NCBI GenBank assembly: GCA_031279735.1
Contig: JAITHX010000009.1
Location: 1 to 10,195, forward strand
DNA: 10,195 nucleotides
Reading direction: 5' to 3'
Source of the DNA: Prevotellaceae bacterium
GTDB lineage: Bacteria; Bacteroidota; Bacteroidia; Bacteroidales; UBA932
The notes under the pieces were generated by a model. The model saw only the letters and a list, made by a program, of their open reading frames with translations. It made no database searches and was not told where the DNA came from. This document shows positions 1-5,679 of the stretch, in pieces; the stretch's first letter is position 1, and the number at the start of each line of letters is the position of its first letter. The translations under genes were made by a program, and so were the position numbers.

Positions 1-51
1 GAACTCATTTTGATTTTGCTTGATACGGGTACACATTCCGACTTGTTTTGA
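1..51 (+). CDS. C-terminal end of a YafQ/RelE-type mRNA interferase toxin (partial at window edge)
   Basis: The first 17 codons read ELILILLDTGTHSDLF and then TGA. An ending of the form hydrophobic strand - TGTHSDLF is characteristic of YafQ-family toxins of type II toxin-antitoxin systems, ribosome-dependent RNases of the RelE fold. Only the last beta strand and the C-terminal tail, which carries a histidine of the kind placed in the active site of this family, are visible; the rest lies before the window. Whether the upstream part is intact cannot be seen. A diverged second copy of this same end occurs at about 1268-1318. The call rests on one short motif, so it is a good but not certain match. 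Confidence 0.65.
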   Translation, partial: ELILILLDTGTHSDLF

Positions 52-80
52 CAGATTTCCAATCCAAGTTCATATTGTCG
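25..80 (+). repeat. Left copy of a 56-bp direct repeat (toxin 3' end plus promoter)
   Basis: This stretch aligns without gaps to 1292-1347, with 43 of 56 positions identical by hand count; 12 of the 13 differences are transitions. It covers the TGTHSDLF-stop end of the toxin and about 30 bp after the stop, including the shared AATCCAAG. The likeness continues well past the stop codon, so it is not explained by protein conservation alone. Confidence 0.8.
47..80 (+). promoter_or_regulatory. Putative Bacteroidota promoter for the first DUF3791 gene
   Basis: TTTG (47-50) followed after 22 bp by TATTGTCG (73-80) resembles the -33 TTTG and -7 TAnnTTTG boxes of the Bacteroidota primary sigma factor, with mismatches in the -7 box and slightly long spacing. 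The -33 candidate overlaps the stop codon of the preceding toxin. The downstream gene starts at 109. The arrangement is repeated at 1313-1347, which supports a function, but the boxes are imperfect. Confidence 0.35.
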
Positions 81-108
81 TTGTGAGATTTAAAATGTAT
101 AAAGAATT

Positions 109-348
109 ATGGAATCATCAGCATTGGACAAGCGGACAAGCGACAAGGTGGCGTTCATCAGTTTTATTATTCCCGAATTTGCAGCGGCATTCAAAATAAG
201 TATGCCGGAGGCTTACCGGTATCTGGTGCAGTACGGCGGCTTTGATTTTCTCGACAGGCACTGGTGGGCTTTGCATACCGACAATAAGTATTGGGCATTG
301 CTTGACATTTACGATGTTTGTCGCGAAAATGGAGGATATTTGAGATGA
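109..348 (+). CDS. DUF3791 family protein, probable antitoxin partner of a DUF3990 toxin
   Basis: This 79-residue protein has the look of DUF3791: a helical N-terminal half (KVAFISFIIPEFAAAF), a middle with M-EAYRYLVQYGGFDFLDRHW, and the family signature ALHT near residue 55, followed by a short helix. DUF3791 genes typically sit directly before a DUF3990 gene, whose product is a predicted ADP-ribosyltransferase-fold toxin; the pair is regarded as a toxin-antitoxin module. Here the TGA stop (346-348) overlaps an ATG at 345, and the next codons encode the DUF3990 N-terminus MKVYHGSY, which stops after 12 residues. The antitoxin gene is therefore intact but its toxin is lost. The upstream ATG at 95 is in another frame. 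No strong Shine-Dalgarno sequence is present, as usual in this phylum. An antitoxin role is inferred from family and context. Confidence 0.75.
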   Translation: MESSALDKRTSDKVAFISFIIPEFAAAFKISMPEAYRYLVQYGGFDFLDRHWWALHTDNKYWALLDIYDVCRENGGYLR

Positions 349-383
349 AAGTATATCACGGCAGTTATATTAAAATCGTATAA
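345..383 (+). pseudogene. N-terminal stub of a DUF3990 (ADP-ribosyltransferase-like) toxin gene
   Basis: The reading frame starting at 345, in 4-bp overlap with the DUF3791 stop, gives MKVYHGSYIKIV and then TAA. MKxYHGSY is the typical start of DUF3990 proteins, which are normally around 150 residues or longer, so more than 90% of the gene is missing. The stop TAA overlaps another ATG at 383 that opens MKLYRAIC-stop, possibly a weak trace of a second such start. The stub cannot form an enzyme. An alternative is a very short leader peptide, but the match to the family N-terminus and its fixed position after DUF3791 favour a deletion remnant. Confidence 0.65.
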
Positions 384-440
384 TGAAACTCTACCGCGCC
401 ATCTGCTAAAATCCAATATGGATATACGGAAAATATTTTA

Positions 441-452
441 TACTTTCGCACC
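441..452 (+). promoter_or_regulatory. Putative -7 promoter box for the second DUF3791 gene
   Basis: TACTTTCGCACC fits the Bacteroidota -7 element TAnnTTTG with one change and is followed by the GC-type tail often seen after this box. It lies in an AT-rich gap about 40 bp before the ATG at 491. No clear -33 TTTG is visible. The rest of the gap 384-490 holds only the 15-bp tandem repeat. Confidence 0.4.
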
Positions 453-460
453 TGATTTTT

Positions 461-490
461 TAATTTGAAAAGATTTAATTTGAAAAGATT
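461..490 (+). repeat. Perfect 15-bp tandem duplication before the second DUF3791 start
   Basis: The unit TAATTTGAAAAGATT is present twice without mismatch (461-475 and 476-490) and ends directly at the ATG at 491. It occupies the 5' leader, so it could affect translation; the GAAAAG parts are weakly purine-rich. It looks like a replication-slippage duplication. Confidence 0.95.
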
Positions 491-706
491 ATGACGAAAC
501 GACGAAGAGATGAAAACCTGTTGGTTGTGGTAGCAGTGGAGCTGTATGCAGGCAAATACGGCATCCCTACGGCAGAAGCGTTCGCCCTTTTCAGGGAAAA
601 CGGGATAAATACACTGATACGTCAACGTTACAACGCCCTGCATACCCAGCCGCTTGACGAAGCTTTTCATTTTGCCGACGATGTCCTTAAACGACGTTTG
701 AAATGA
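491..706 (+). CDS. DUF3791 family protein, probable antitoxin (second copy)
   Basis: This 71-residue protein is a clear DUF3791 member: helix LLVVVAVELYAGKYGI, then EAFALFRENGINTLIRQRYNALHT with the ALHT signature near residue 49, and a closing acidic helix with DEAFHFADDVL. It differs a lot from the copy at 109-348, so the two are not a recent duplication. Its stop codon overlaps an ATG (703) that opens the DUF3990 start MKLYHGSY, again cut short. The start at 491 follows immediately after a perfect 15-bp tandem repeat and about 40 bp after a TACTTTCG promoter box. The predicted role is to neutralise a DUF3990 toxin, but no intact toxin is encoded nearby; it could act on a toxin elsewhere or simply be left over. 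Confidence 0.78.
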   Translation: MTKRRRDENLLVVVAVELYAGKYGIPTAEAFALFRENGINTLIRQRYNALHTQPLDEAFHFADDVLKRRLK

Positions 707-735
707 AACTCTATCACGGCTCGTATGGAAACTAA
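703..735 (+). pseudogene. Second N-terminal stub of a DUF3990 toxin gene
   Basis: The frame from 703 reads MKLYHGSYGN and then TAA. The first eight residues are the canonical DUF3990 start and the ATGA overlap with the DUF3791 stop is the normal arrangement of the intact pair. The sequence then runs into the start of the next gene, whose ATG (725) lies inside the stub. Almost the whole toxin gene has been removed between the TCGTAT codons and the following open reading frame. Confidence 0.7.
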
Positions 736-955
736 ATACACATACAATGGCGAAGACATTACGCTGGATATGATGTTCAAAATAGAGCAAATTGTCTATC
801 TTCTGGCAAAGCTGGAGAAAAAGGATTTTGACGCGACACTCGCCGAATTTCTGGATTCCGCAACATATAAGGCGTTGCAGCGTACTAAAAACGTTCTATG
901 GGCAGAAAGCAGCGAGTATATTGCGGATGAGTATTGTCGGGAAAAACAGAAATAG
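725..955 (+). CDS. DUF3791-like small protein, probable second antitoxin of a DUF3791-DUF3990-DUF3791 cassette
   Basis: This 76-residue protein has a DUF3791-like plan: an N-terminal helix (MFKIEQIVYLLAKLEKKDF), a middle with LAEFLDSATYKAL, and a C-terminal SEYIADEY that matches the ending of DUF3791 proteins. The ALHT signature is replaced by VLWA, so the match is weaker than for the two upstream copies. In related genomes a DUF3990 toxin can be flanked by a DUF3791 gene on each side; loss of the toxin from such a trio would leave exactly this order. Its ATG sits inside the toxin stub 703-735, so it probably uses translation from the upstream cistron. A different fold or role is possible. 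Confidence 0.5.
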   Translation: METKYTYNGEDITLDMMFKIEQIVYLLAKLEKKDFDATLAEFLDSATYKALQRTKNVLWAESSEYIADEYCREKQK

Positions 956-1016
956 GGAAATCTTGACAATCATTGGCAACAAAGCGTGCAGTCAATTTTA
1001 ATACGACAGAAATATA

Positions 1017-1070
1017 ATGAAAGTTCGTATCTTTGCGGTGAAGTTTCGTATCTTTGCGGTGAAGTTTTAA
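1017..1070 (+). promoter_or_regulatory. Tandem 21-bp repeat carrying two copies of a TATCTTTG promoter box
   Basis: A 21-bp unit is perfectly repeated (1024-1044 and 1045-1065). Each unit contains TATCTTTG (1028-1035, 1049-1056), an exact fit to the Bacteroidota -7 element TAnnTTTG, 48 and 27 bp before the antitoxin ATG at 1083. No good -33 box is seen for either. Because 21 is a multiple of 3, the repeat also lies in a 17-codon frame (1017-1070, beginning MKVRIFAV) that could be chance or a leader peptide. Confidence 0.6.
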
Positions 1071-1082
1071 AAAGTAAGAATT

Positions 1083-1274
1083 ATGGCAAAAATTACATTG
1101 GAATACGACGACAGCAATCCCATAGCAAGGAAAACGCTGGCTTACATTCTTTCGATTGGCTTTTCCGAAGTCAAACCGCGGAAAATAGGTTTGGAAAAGG
1201 CACTTGAGGATGTCGAGAAAGGACGGGTTACGAGGATATATACTCCCAAGAACAAAAAAGCGATACGGGACTGA
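1083..1274 (+). CDS. Antitoxin-like protein of the type preceding YafQ toxins in Bacteroidota
   Basis: This 63-residue protein starts MAKITLEYDDSNPIARKTLAYI, with a beta strand (ITLEY) then a helix (ARKTLAYILSIGF). That pattern, with a charged second helix (EKALEDVEKGRV), is shared by short antitoxin proteins encoded just before YafQ-type toxins in Bacteroidota. The assignment is supported by the remains of exactly such a toxin directly downstream: its last codons (GLTLSLAGTGAHSDLF) run from about 1268 to 1318 in another frame. The own C-terminus (TPKNKKAIRD) may be shortened or altered by the deletion that removed the toxin. Two TATCTTTG boxes upstream give it a likely promoter. In intact modules the N-terminal strand-helix would form the DNA-binding dimer, but this is inference. 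Confidence 0.6.
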   Translation: MAKITLEYDDSNPIARKTLAYILSIGFSEVKPRKIGLEKALEDVEKGRVTRIYTPKNKKAIRD

Positions 1275-1318
1275 CTCTGTCGCTCGCCGGCACGGGCGCA
1301 CATTCCGATTTGTTTTGA
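1262..1318 (+). pseudogene. C-terminal stub of a second YafQ-type toxin
   Basis: In the frame ending at TGA 1316-1318 the sequence reads DTGLTLSLAGTGAHSDLF, the same ending as the toxin at 1-51. Upstream of this the frame runs into the antitoxin gene, so the body of the toxin is gone and only about 16 codons remain. The deletion endpoint lies near 1265-1275, at the antitoxin stop. Confidence 0.6.
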
Positions 1319-1347
1319 CGAATTTTTAATCCAAGCCCGCATCTTCG
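1292..1347 (+). repeat. Right copy of the 56-bp direct repeat
   Basis: This is the partner of 25-80 and has the same structure: the toxin end TGAHSDLF, the stop, TTTTGAC, AATCCAAG, and a box at the position of the -7 element (CATCTTCG, 1340-1347). Together the two copies border the antitoxin block. This copy lies 64 bp before parC. Confidence 0.8.
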
Positions 1348-1367
1348 CGCAATTGATAATTAATCGT

Positions 1368-1375
1368 TACTTTTG
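1368..1375 (+). promoter_or_regulatory. Putative parC promoter, -7 box
   Basis: TACTTTTG fits TAnnTTTG exactly and lies 35 bp before the parC ATG. The expected -33 TTTG is not clear; a TTG at 1353-1355 is too close. A second candidate box (CATCTTCG) sits 28 bp further upstream in the direct repeat. No Shine-Dalgarno better than TAGGAT precedes the start. Confidence 0.45.
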
Positions 1376-1410
1376 GGGCGTTTTTTTACAATTTAACGGT
1401 AGGATAAATA

Positions 1411-4026
1411 ATGTCAAATCAAGAGAATCACGACGGATACGCGGAAGATCCGGAAACAAAAAGCGAAAATATAGACGATGCTGCGGATGCCGCCGCCGAA
1501 ACGGAACTGCTCGCCGCCGCCGACAGCACGGAAAAAACGGGCAGATACGACAGCCTGATAAACGACCCTCCGGCCCACCGGCTTTCGGGCATGTTCAAGG
1601 AGTGGTTTCTCGACTATGCTTCCTACGTGATTCTCGAACGCGCCGTGCCTCATATCGAGGACGGACTGAAGCCCGTGCAGCGGCGCATCCTTCATGCCAT
1701 GCAGCGTCTCGACGACGGCAGGTTCAACAAGGTTGCCAACATCATAGGATTCACCATGCAGTTTCACCCCCACGGCGACGCCTCGATAGGCGACGCTCTC
1801 GTGCAGCTGGGACAAAAGGATTTGCTGATTGAAACACAGGGTAATTTCGGCAACATTCTCACCGGCGACGGCGCCGCCGCCCCGCGTTATATCGAAGCCC
1901 GACTGTCGAAATTCGCCCTCGAAGTCGCCTTCAATTCCAAAACCACCGAATGGATGGATTCCTACGACGGACGCAACAAGGAACCGGTCACTCTGCCAAT
2001 GAAATTCCCCCTCCTCCTCGCCCAAGGCGTCGAGGGAATAGCGGTGGGGCTGGCGTCCAAAATCCTCCCCCATAATTTCAACGAACTAATCGACGCCTCG
2101 ATAGCATACCTCAAGGGCGAAGATTTCGAGATTTATCCCGACTTCCCCACCGGAGGCCTCGCCGACTGCTCGGCTTACAACCACGGACGGCGCGGAGGAA
2201 AAGTCAAGGTGAGAGCGCGAATATCGAAAATCGACTCGAAAACTCTTGCCATCACCGAAATTCCGTTCGGTCTCGACACTTCGCGCCTCATCGATTCCAT
2301 AATCAAAGCCAACGAAAAAGGCAAAATCAAAATCAAAAAGGTGGACGACAATACCGCCCGCGAAGTGGAAATACTCGTTCATCTCCCCGCCGAAACTTCC
2401 GCCGACGTAACCATCGACGCACTCTACGCCTTCACCGACTGCGAAATGTCGGTGTCGGTTTACGCCTGCGTCATCCGGAACGAAAAGCCCGCCTTCATCG
2501 ACGTCAAGGAAATACTCGCGGCAAACACCGAACAGTCCAGAACGCTGCTCGGCAAGGAACTCGAAATAAAAATCGGCGAACTCGAAGACGACTGGCACTA
2601 TTCCTCGCTGGAAAAAATATTCTTCGAACAGCGGATCTACCGCGAACTCGAAAAGGATTCCGTCTCGTGGGACGCCCAGCTCAAAGCCATCGACACCGCC
2701 TTCAACCCGTTCCGACAGCTGCTGAAACGAAAGATCACCGCCGGCGACATAGTGAAACTCACCGAAAAACCCGTGCGGCGAATCTCCAAGTTCGACATCA
2801 AGAAAGCCGACGAACATATAGCCGAACTCGAAACGGACATCGACGCCGCAAAAAAATCGCTGGCAAACCTCACCGCCTTTACCATCGACTATTACAGAAA
2901 GATTAAGAAAAAGTACGGACAGGGCAGAGAACGCAAAACGGAACTGCGCGGCTTCGACGTCATCAAAGCCACTCAAGTCGTTGTAGCCAACCGCAAACTC
3001 TTCGCCAACCTCAAGGAAGGCTTCGTGGGCTACGACCTGAAACGCGACGAAACCGCCGCCTACGTCTGCGACTGCTCAGATCTGGACGAGATAATAGCTT
3101 TCTTCAAAACAGGCAAATACATAGTCTCGAAAGTGTCGGAAAAGGCGTTCCTCGGAAAGGATATTCTTTACGTCAACGTATTCCGCCGCGACGACACCAG
3201 AACGGTTTACAATATCCTCTTCCGCGACGGGCGCAACGGCGCAATACTCATGAAACGATTCAACGTCACCGGACTGGTGCGCGACAAGGAATACGACATC
3301 ACCAAAGGTACCCCCGGCTCGCAAATCCTCTACTTCGGCGCGCATCCCAACGGAGAAGCCGACATACTGAAAGTCATCTTCCGCCCGCGCCCACGAATGA
3401 AAAAGATCATAGAGGAACTCGATTTCTCGACCCAAGCCGTGAGAAGCCGAACCGCCAACGGAAATATATTCAGCAAATTCTCCATCCATAAAATAGTGCT
3501 GAAAGAGAAAAGCGAATCCACCCTCGGCGGACAGAAGATATGGCTCGACAGCGAAACCAACAAACTCAACGACGACGGCAAAGGTCTCTATCTCGGCGAA
3601 TTTACCGGCGACGACAAAATCCTCGTCCTCACGAAACAGGCTTACTACTACACCACATCCTACGAACTCGTGAACCGTTACGAGGACGACATCCTGCTGA
3701 TAAAGAAATTTGAACCGGGCGAAATATTCTCCATAGTCTATTTCGACGCCGCCCTGAACCAATACTGCGTGAAGCGCATCGTCTTCGACAAGACTCTCGA
3801 CAAGGAACGATTTATCGACGAAGACCCGGCTTCGCGCCTCGTCGCATACTCGACCGACAGATACCCCCAGCTCAAAGTCACGTTCAAAGGTCGATACGCC
3901 GGCGCCACCGAACGCATAGACGTAGATGAGTTCGTCGCGGTGAAAAGCGCCCGCGGCAAAGGTCGAAAACTGACCGCCCGCGAAGTAGCCTCGGTGAAAT
4001 TTATAGAACCGCTGAATAAAAATTAA
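1411..4026 (+). CDS. parC: DNA topoisomerase IV subunit A (ParC)
   Basis: This 871-residue protein is the A subunit of a type IIA topoisomerase, which with ParE forms the A2B2 topoisomerase IV that decatenates daughter chromosomes in the cytoplasm. Residues 1-45 are an acidic, alanine-rich extension. The breakage-reunion domain follows: LKPVQRRIL (about 86-94), the quinolone-region motif HPHGDASIGDAL (119-130) and the catalytic tyrosine Tyr160 in APRYIEARLS, preceded by the usual arginine. A long coiled coil runs from about 460 to 512, and the remaining residues form the diverged C-terminal DNA-wrapping domain. Length and motif order fit Bacteroidota ParC rather than GyrA; no clear GyrA box was found. 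parE is not in the window. The ATG at 1411 is preferred because the conserved domain follows after a short extension. The coding sequence is intact and richer in G+C than its neighbours; an IS66 element begins 15 bp after the stop. Confidence 0.93.
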   Translation: MSNQENHDGYAEDPETKSENIDDAADAAAETELLAAADSTEKTGRYDSLINDPPAHRLSGMFKEWFLDYASYVILERAVPHIEDGLKPVQRRILHAMQRLDDGRFNKVANIIGFTMQFHPHGDASIGDALVQLGQKDLLIETQGNFGNILTGDGAAAPRYIEARLSKFALEVAFNSKTTEWMDSYDGRNKEPVTLPMKFPLLLAQGVEGIAVGLASKILPHNFNELIDASIAYLKGEDFEIYPDFPTGGLADCSAYNHGRRGGKVKVRARISKIDSKTLAITEIPFGLDTSRLIDSIIKANEKGKIKIKKVDDNTAREVEILVHLPAETSADVTIDALYAFTDCEMSVSVYACVIRNEKPAFIDVKEILAANTEQSRTLLGKELEIKIGELEDDWHYSSLEKIFFEQRIYRELEKDSVSWDAQLKAIDTAFNPFRQLLKRKITAGDIVKLTEKPVRRISKFDIKKADEHIAELETDIDAAKKSLANLTAFTIDYYRKIKKKYGQGRERKTELRGFDVIKATQVVVANRKLFANLKEGFVGYDLKRDETAAYVCDCSDLDEIIAFFKTGKYIVSKVSEKAFLGKDILYVNVFRRDDTRTVYNILFRDGRNGAILMKRFNVTGLVRDKEYDITKGTPGSQILYFGAHPNGEADILKVIFRPRPRMKKIIEELDFSTQAVRSRTANGNIFSKFSIHKIVLKEKSESTLGGQKIWLDSETNKLNDDGKGLYLGEFTGDDKILVLTKQAYYYTTSYELVNRYEDDILLIKKFEPGEIFSIVYFDAALNQYCVKRIVFDKTLDKERFIDEDPASRLVAYSTDRYPQLKVTFKGRYAGATERIDVDEFVAVKSARGKGRKLTAREVASVKFIEPLNKN

Positions 4027-4041
4027 GAATTAAAAATTAAG

Positions 4042-4071
4042 GTAACGTACCCCCCTCCCTCCTAATATAGG
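4042..4071 (+). repeat. Left terminal inverted repeat of the IS66 element
   Basis: It starts GTAAC and continues with GTACCCCCCTC, then reaches ATATAGG. Compared with the right end it lacks 7 bp (TACTCAG) directly after GTAAC and has extra bases before ATATAGG, so the left tip may be damaged. Confidence 0.75.
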
Positions 4072-4103
4072 AATAAAAAAGAATATTGGAAAAGAAAAAA
4101 TAT

Positions 4104-4111
4104 TACCTTTG
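4104..4111 (+). promoter_or_regulatory. Promoter -7 box of the IS66 transposase
   Basis: TACCTTTG matches TAnnTTTG exactly and lies only 4 bp before the ATG at 4116, so the transcript would be leaderless or nearly so, or translation would begin elsewhere. The 17 bp ending here (4095-4111) are almost identical to 6031-6047 just outside the right end of the element. Confidence 0.5.
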
Positions 4112-4172
4112 CGTCATGTGTGAAATGATAACAATAAAGCGTTCGGAGTATGAACAACTGTTATCGCGGATT

Positions 4173-4320
4173 GAAGAATTAAACAAACTGGTTCAACAGC
4201 TGCGGGAAGAAATGGAACTGCTGAAAAACGGACGCGGCGGCAAAACGGGTTCGACTCCGCCGTCGCGGGATAAAAGCCGTCGTGGTTCCCGCCGTCTTCA
4301 TGAAGGCGACGCCGGAAAGT
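4173..4320 (+). repeat. First copy of the duplicated tnpC 5' coding segment
   Basis: It encodes the coiled coil EELNKLVQQLREEMELLKNGR followed by STPPSRD and a serine/arginine-rich linker to GKSDG. It aligns over about 50 residues to the segment encoded at 4359-4520. The best-conserved 21 nt (4215-4235) recur exactly at 4410-4430, an offset of 195 bp, or 65 codons, so the duplication keeps the frame. Confidence 0.8.
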
Positions 4321-4358
4321 CGGACGGTTCGGATCATGCATTGTCCGCAAGCGAAACG

Positions 4359-4520
4359 GAAGATCCGGAAAAATTAAGAGAACTGATTCAAAAATTGCTG
4401 GAAGAAATAGAACTGCTGAAAAACGGACGCAGCAGCGAAACAGTTCGACTCCTCCGTCGCAGGATATAGGCCGGAGCAATTCCCTCAGTCTTCGCGAGAG
4501 TAGCGGCAGGAAATCGGGAG
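4359..4520 (+). repeat. Second copy of the duplicated tnpC 5' coding segment
   Basis: It encodes KLRELIQKLLEEIELLKNGR, then, after correction of the missing A at 4438-4440, SSTPPSQDIGRSNS and the GGQKGHPG region. This copy is closer to the IS66 family consensus and is continuous with the transposase core, so it is the likely true N-terminus of the inner gene. The copy at 4173-4320 would belong to an older or outer element. Confidence 0.8.
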
Positions 4521-5679
4521 GTCAGAAAGGCCATCCGGGCCGCACGCTGTTCATGAGCGAAACGCCCGACATAGTCGTGAGGCATGCGCCGGGCGCATGC
4601 AGTTGCTGCGGACATTCGCTGGAAGATGCGCCGGTCATTGCCGAAACGCGCCGTCAGGTGGTGGATATACCGCCCGTAACTCCCCGGTATACGGAGCATC
4701 GTTCCGTCAAAAAAAAATGTCCGGGCTGCGGCAAGGCAAACTGGGGCGCTTATCCCGATGAAGTAACCGCGCCGATTCAATATGGTCCGAATGTAAAAAG
4801 GATGGCGATATACATGTCGGCATATCGGTATTTGCCTTACAGACAGCTGTCAGTCTTCTTCAGGGACGCATTTTCCCTGTCCGTTTCGGAAGGAACGATA
4901 GACAATATTCTCGAAGAAGCACGCCGAAAGTCGGAATCGGAATACAGTTCCATCCGGAGCAGGGCAAGCGAAAGCGAAGCGGTCGGCGCGGACGAAACGG
5001 GCTGCCGCGTAAACGGCAAAAAGCGCTGGTTCCACGTATGGCAAACCAAATTTCTGACGTTTATAGTATCTCACGCAAGCAGGGGATACGGCGCGCTGAA
5101 AGAAAATTTCCCCTGAGGCTTTCCGGGATCCTTTTACATAAGCGACTGTCGGGCGTCCCAGCTTAAAGTTCCCGCTCTGCTGCATCAGCTGTGTCTCGCG
5201 CACCTGCTGCGCGAACTGCTGAATTTCGAGAAAAGTCTGAAATCTCAATGGAGCGTCGACATGAAGAACCTGTTTCTCCGCGCGCTGGAACTGAAAAAAC
5301 GCATGACCGGCGACGATTACAAAACCGCGCCGGCGGAAGTCGCGGAGCTGGAAGGCGAACTTGACGGACTGCCGAAAGCGGACACGACCGGTTTTCACAG
5401 GAAGAAGAAGGCCTTTATAAACCGTCTGACAAGATATAAGGACAGCGTTTTCACATTTTTGCATCACAAAAACGTTCCGCCCGACAACAACGCTTCCGAA
5501 AGGGCGATTCGCAACGTGAAGGTCAAAACGAAGATTTCCGGACAGTTTCGCAATCCCGAGGGAAAGGGAGCGGAACGCTTCGCCAAAATCCGTTCGATTA
5601 TCGACACTGCAATCAAGGGCGAACGAAACGTCTTCTTCGCTCTCGACGACCTCGTCAAATGCAGGAGTTCATGATTGAC

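Larger units (their letters stand above)
4116..5674 (+). pseudogene. tnpC: IS66 family transposase (TnpC), broken by frameshift and internal stop
   Basis: With repairs, the product would be about 520 residues, normal for IS66 TnpC. In order: an N-terminal coiled coil with KNGR...TPPS (present twice, see the repeat entries), the GGQKGHPG segment, a zinc finger (CSCC ... CPGC, around 4590-4730) and the DDE domain. The DDE residues are all still visible: Asp in VGADETG (4991-4993), Asp in ISDC (5144-5146) and Glu in NNASERA (5498-5500). Damage: one A is missing at 4438-4440, where GAAACAGT should read GAA-AAC-AGT, and the first frame ends at 4469. The second frame ends at TGA 5114-5116, where an extra T disrupts FPEAF; a missing T near 5132-5135 restores the frame before ISDC. 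The gene then runs open to 5674. Sequencing error in homopolymers could explain part of this; the duplicated ends suggest real decay. Confidence 0.88.

Noticed and set aside
1024..1065. Start of a CRISPR array.
   Set aside because: There are only two adjacent 21-bp units with no spacer, and no array structure occurs anywhere in the window.
792..1207. Alternative + strand frames at 792-1001 and 986-1207.
   Set aside because: They overlap the DUF3791-like and antitoxin genes in other frames and carry no family motif; the first is basic and cysteine/tryptophan-rich in the manner of a shadow frame.
1531..1794. Quinolone-resistance substitution in ParC: alanine (A124) at the position of the usual serine, with D128 for the usual glutamate.
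   Set aside because: HPHGDASIGDA appears to be the normal form in Bacteroidota ParC, so no resistance can be inferred from it.
1414..3959. Several long open frames on the - strand opposite parC (219, 296 and 228 codons).
   Set aside because: They are shadows of the strongly biased codon use of parC, have no recognisable motifs, and parC itself is unmistakable.
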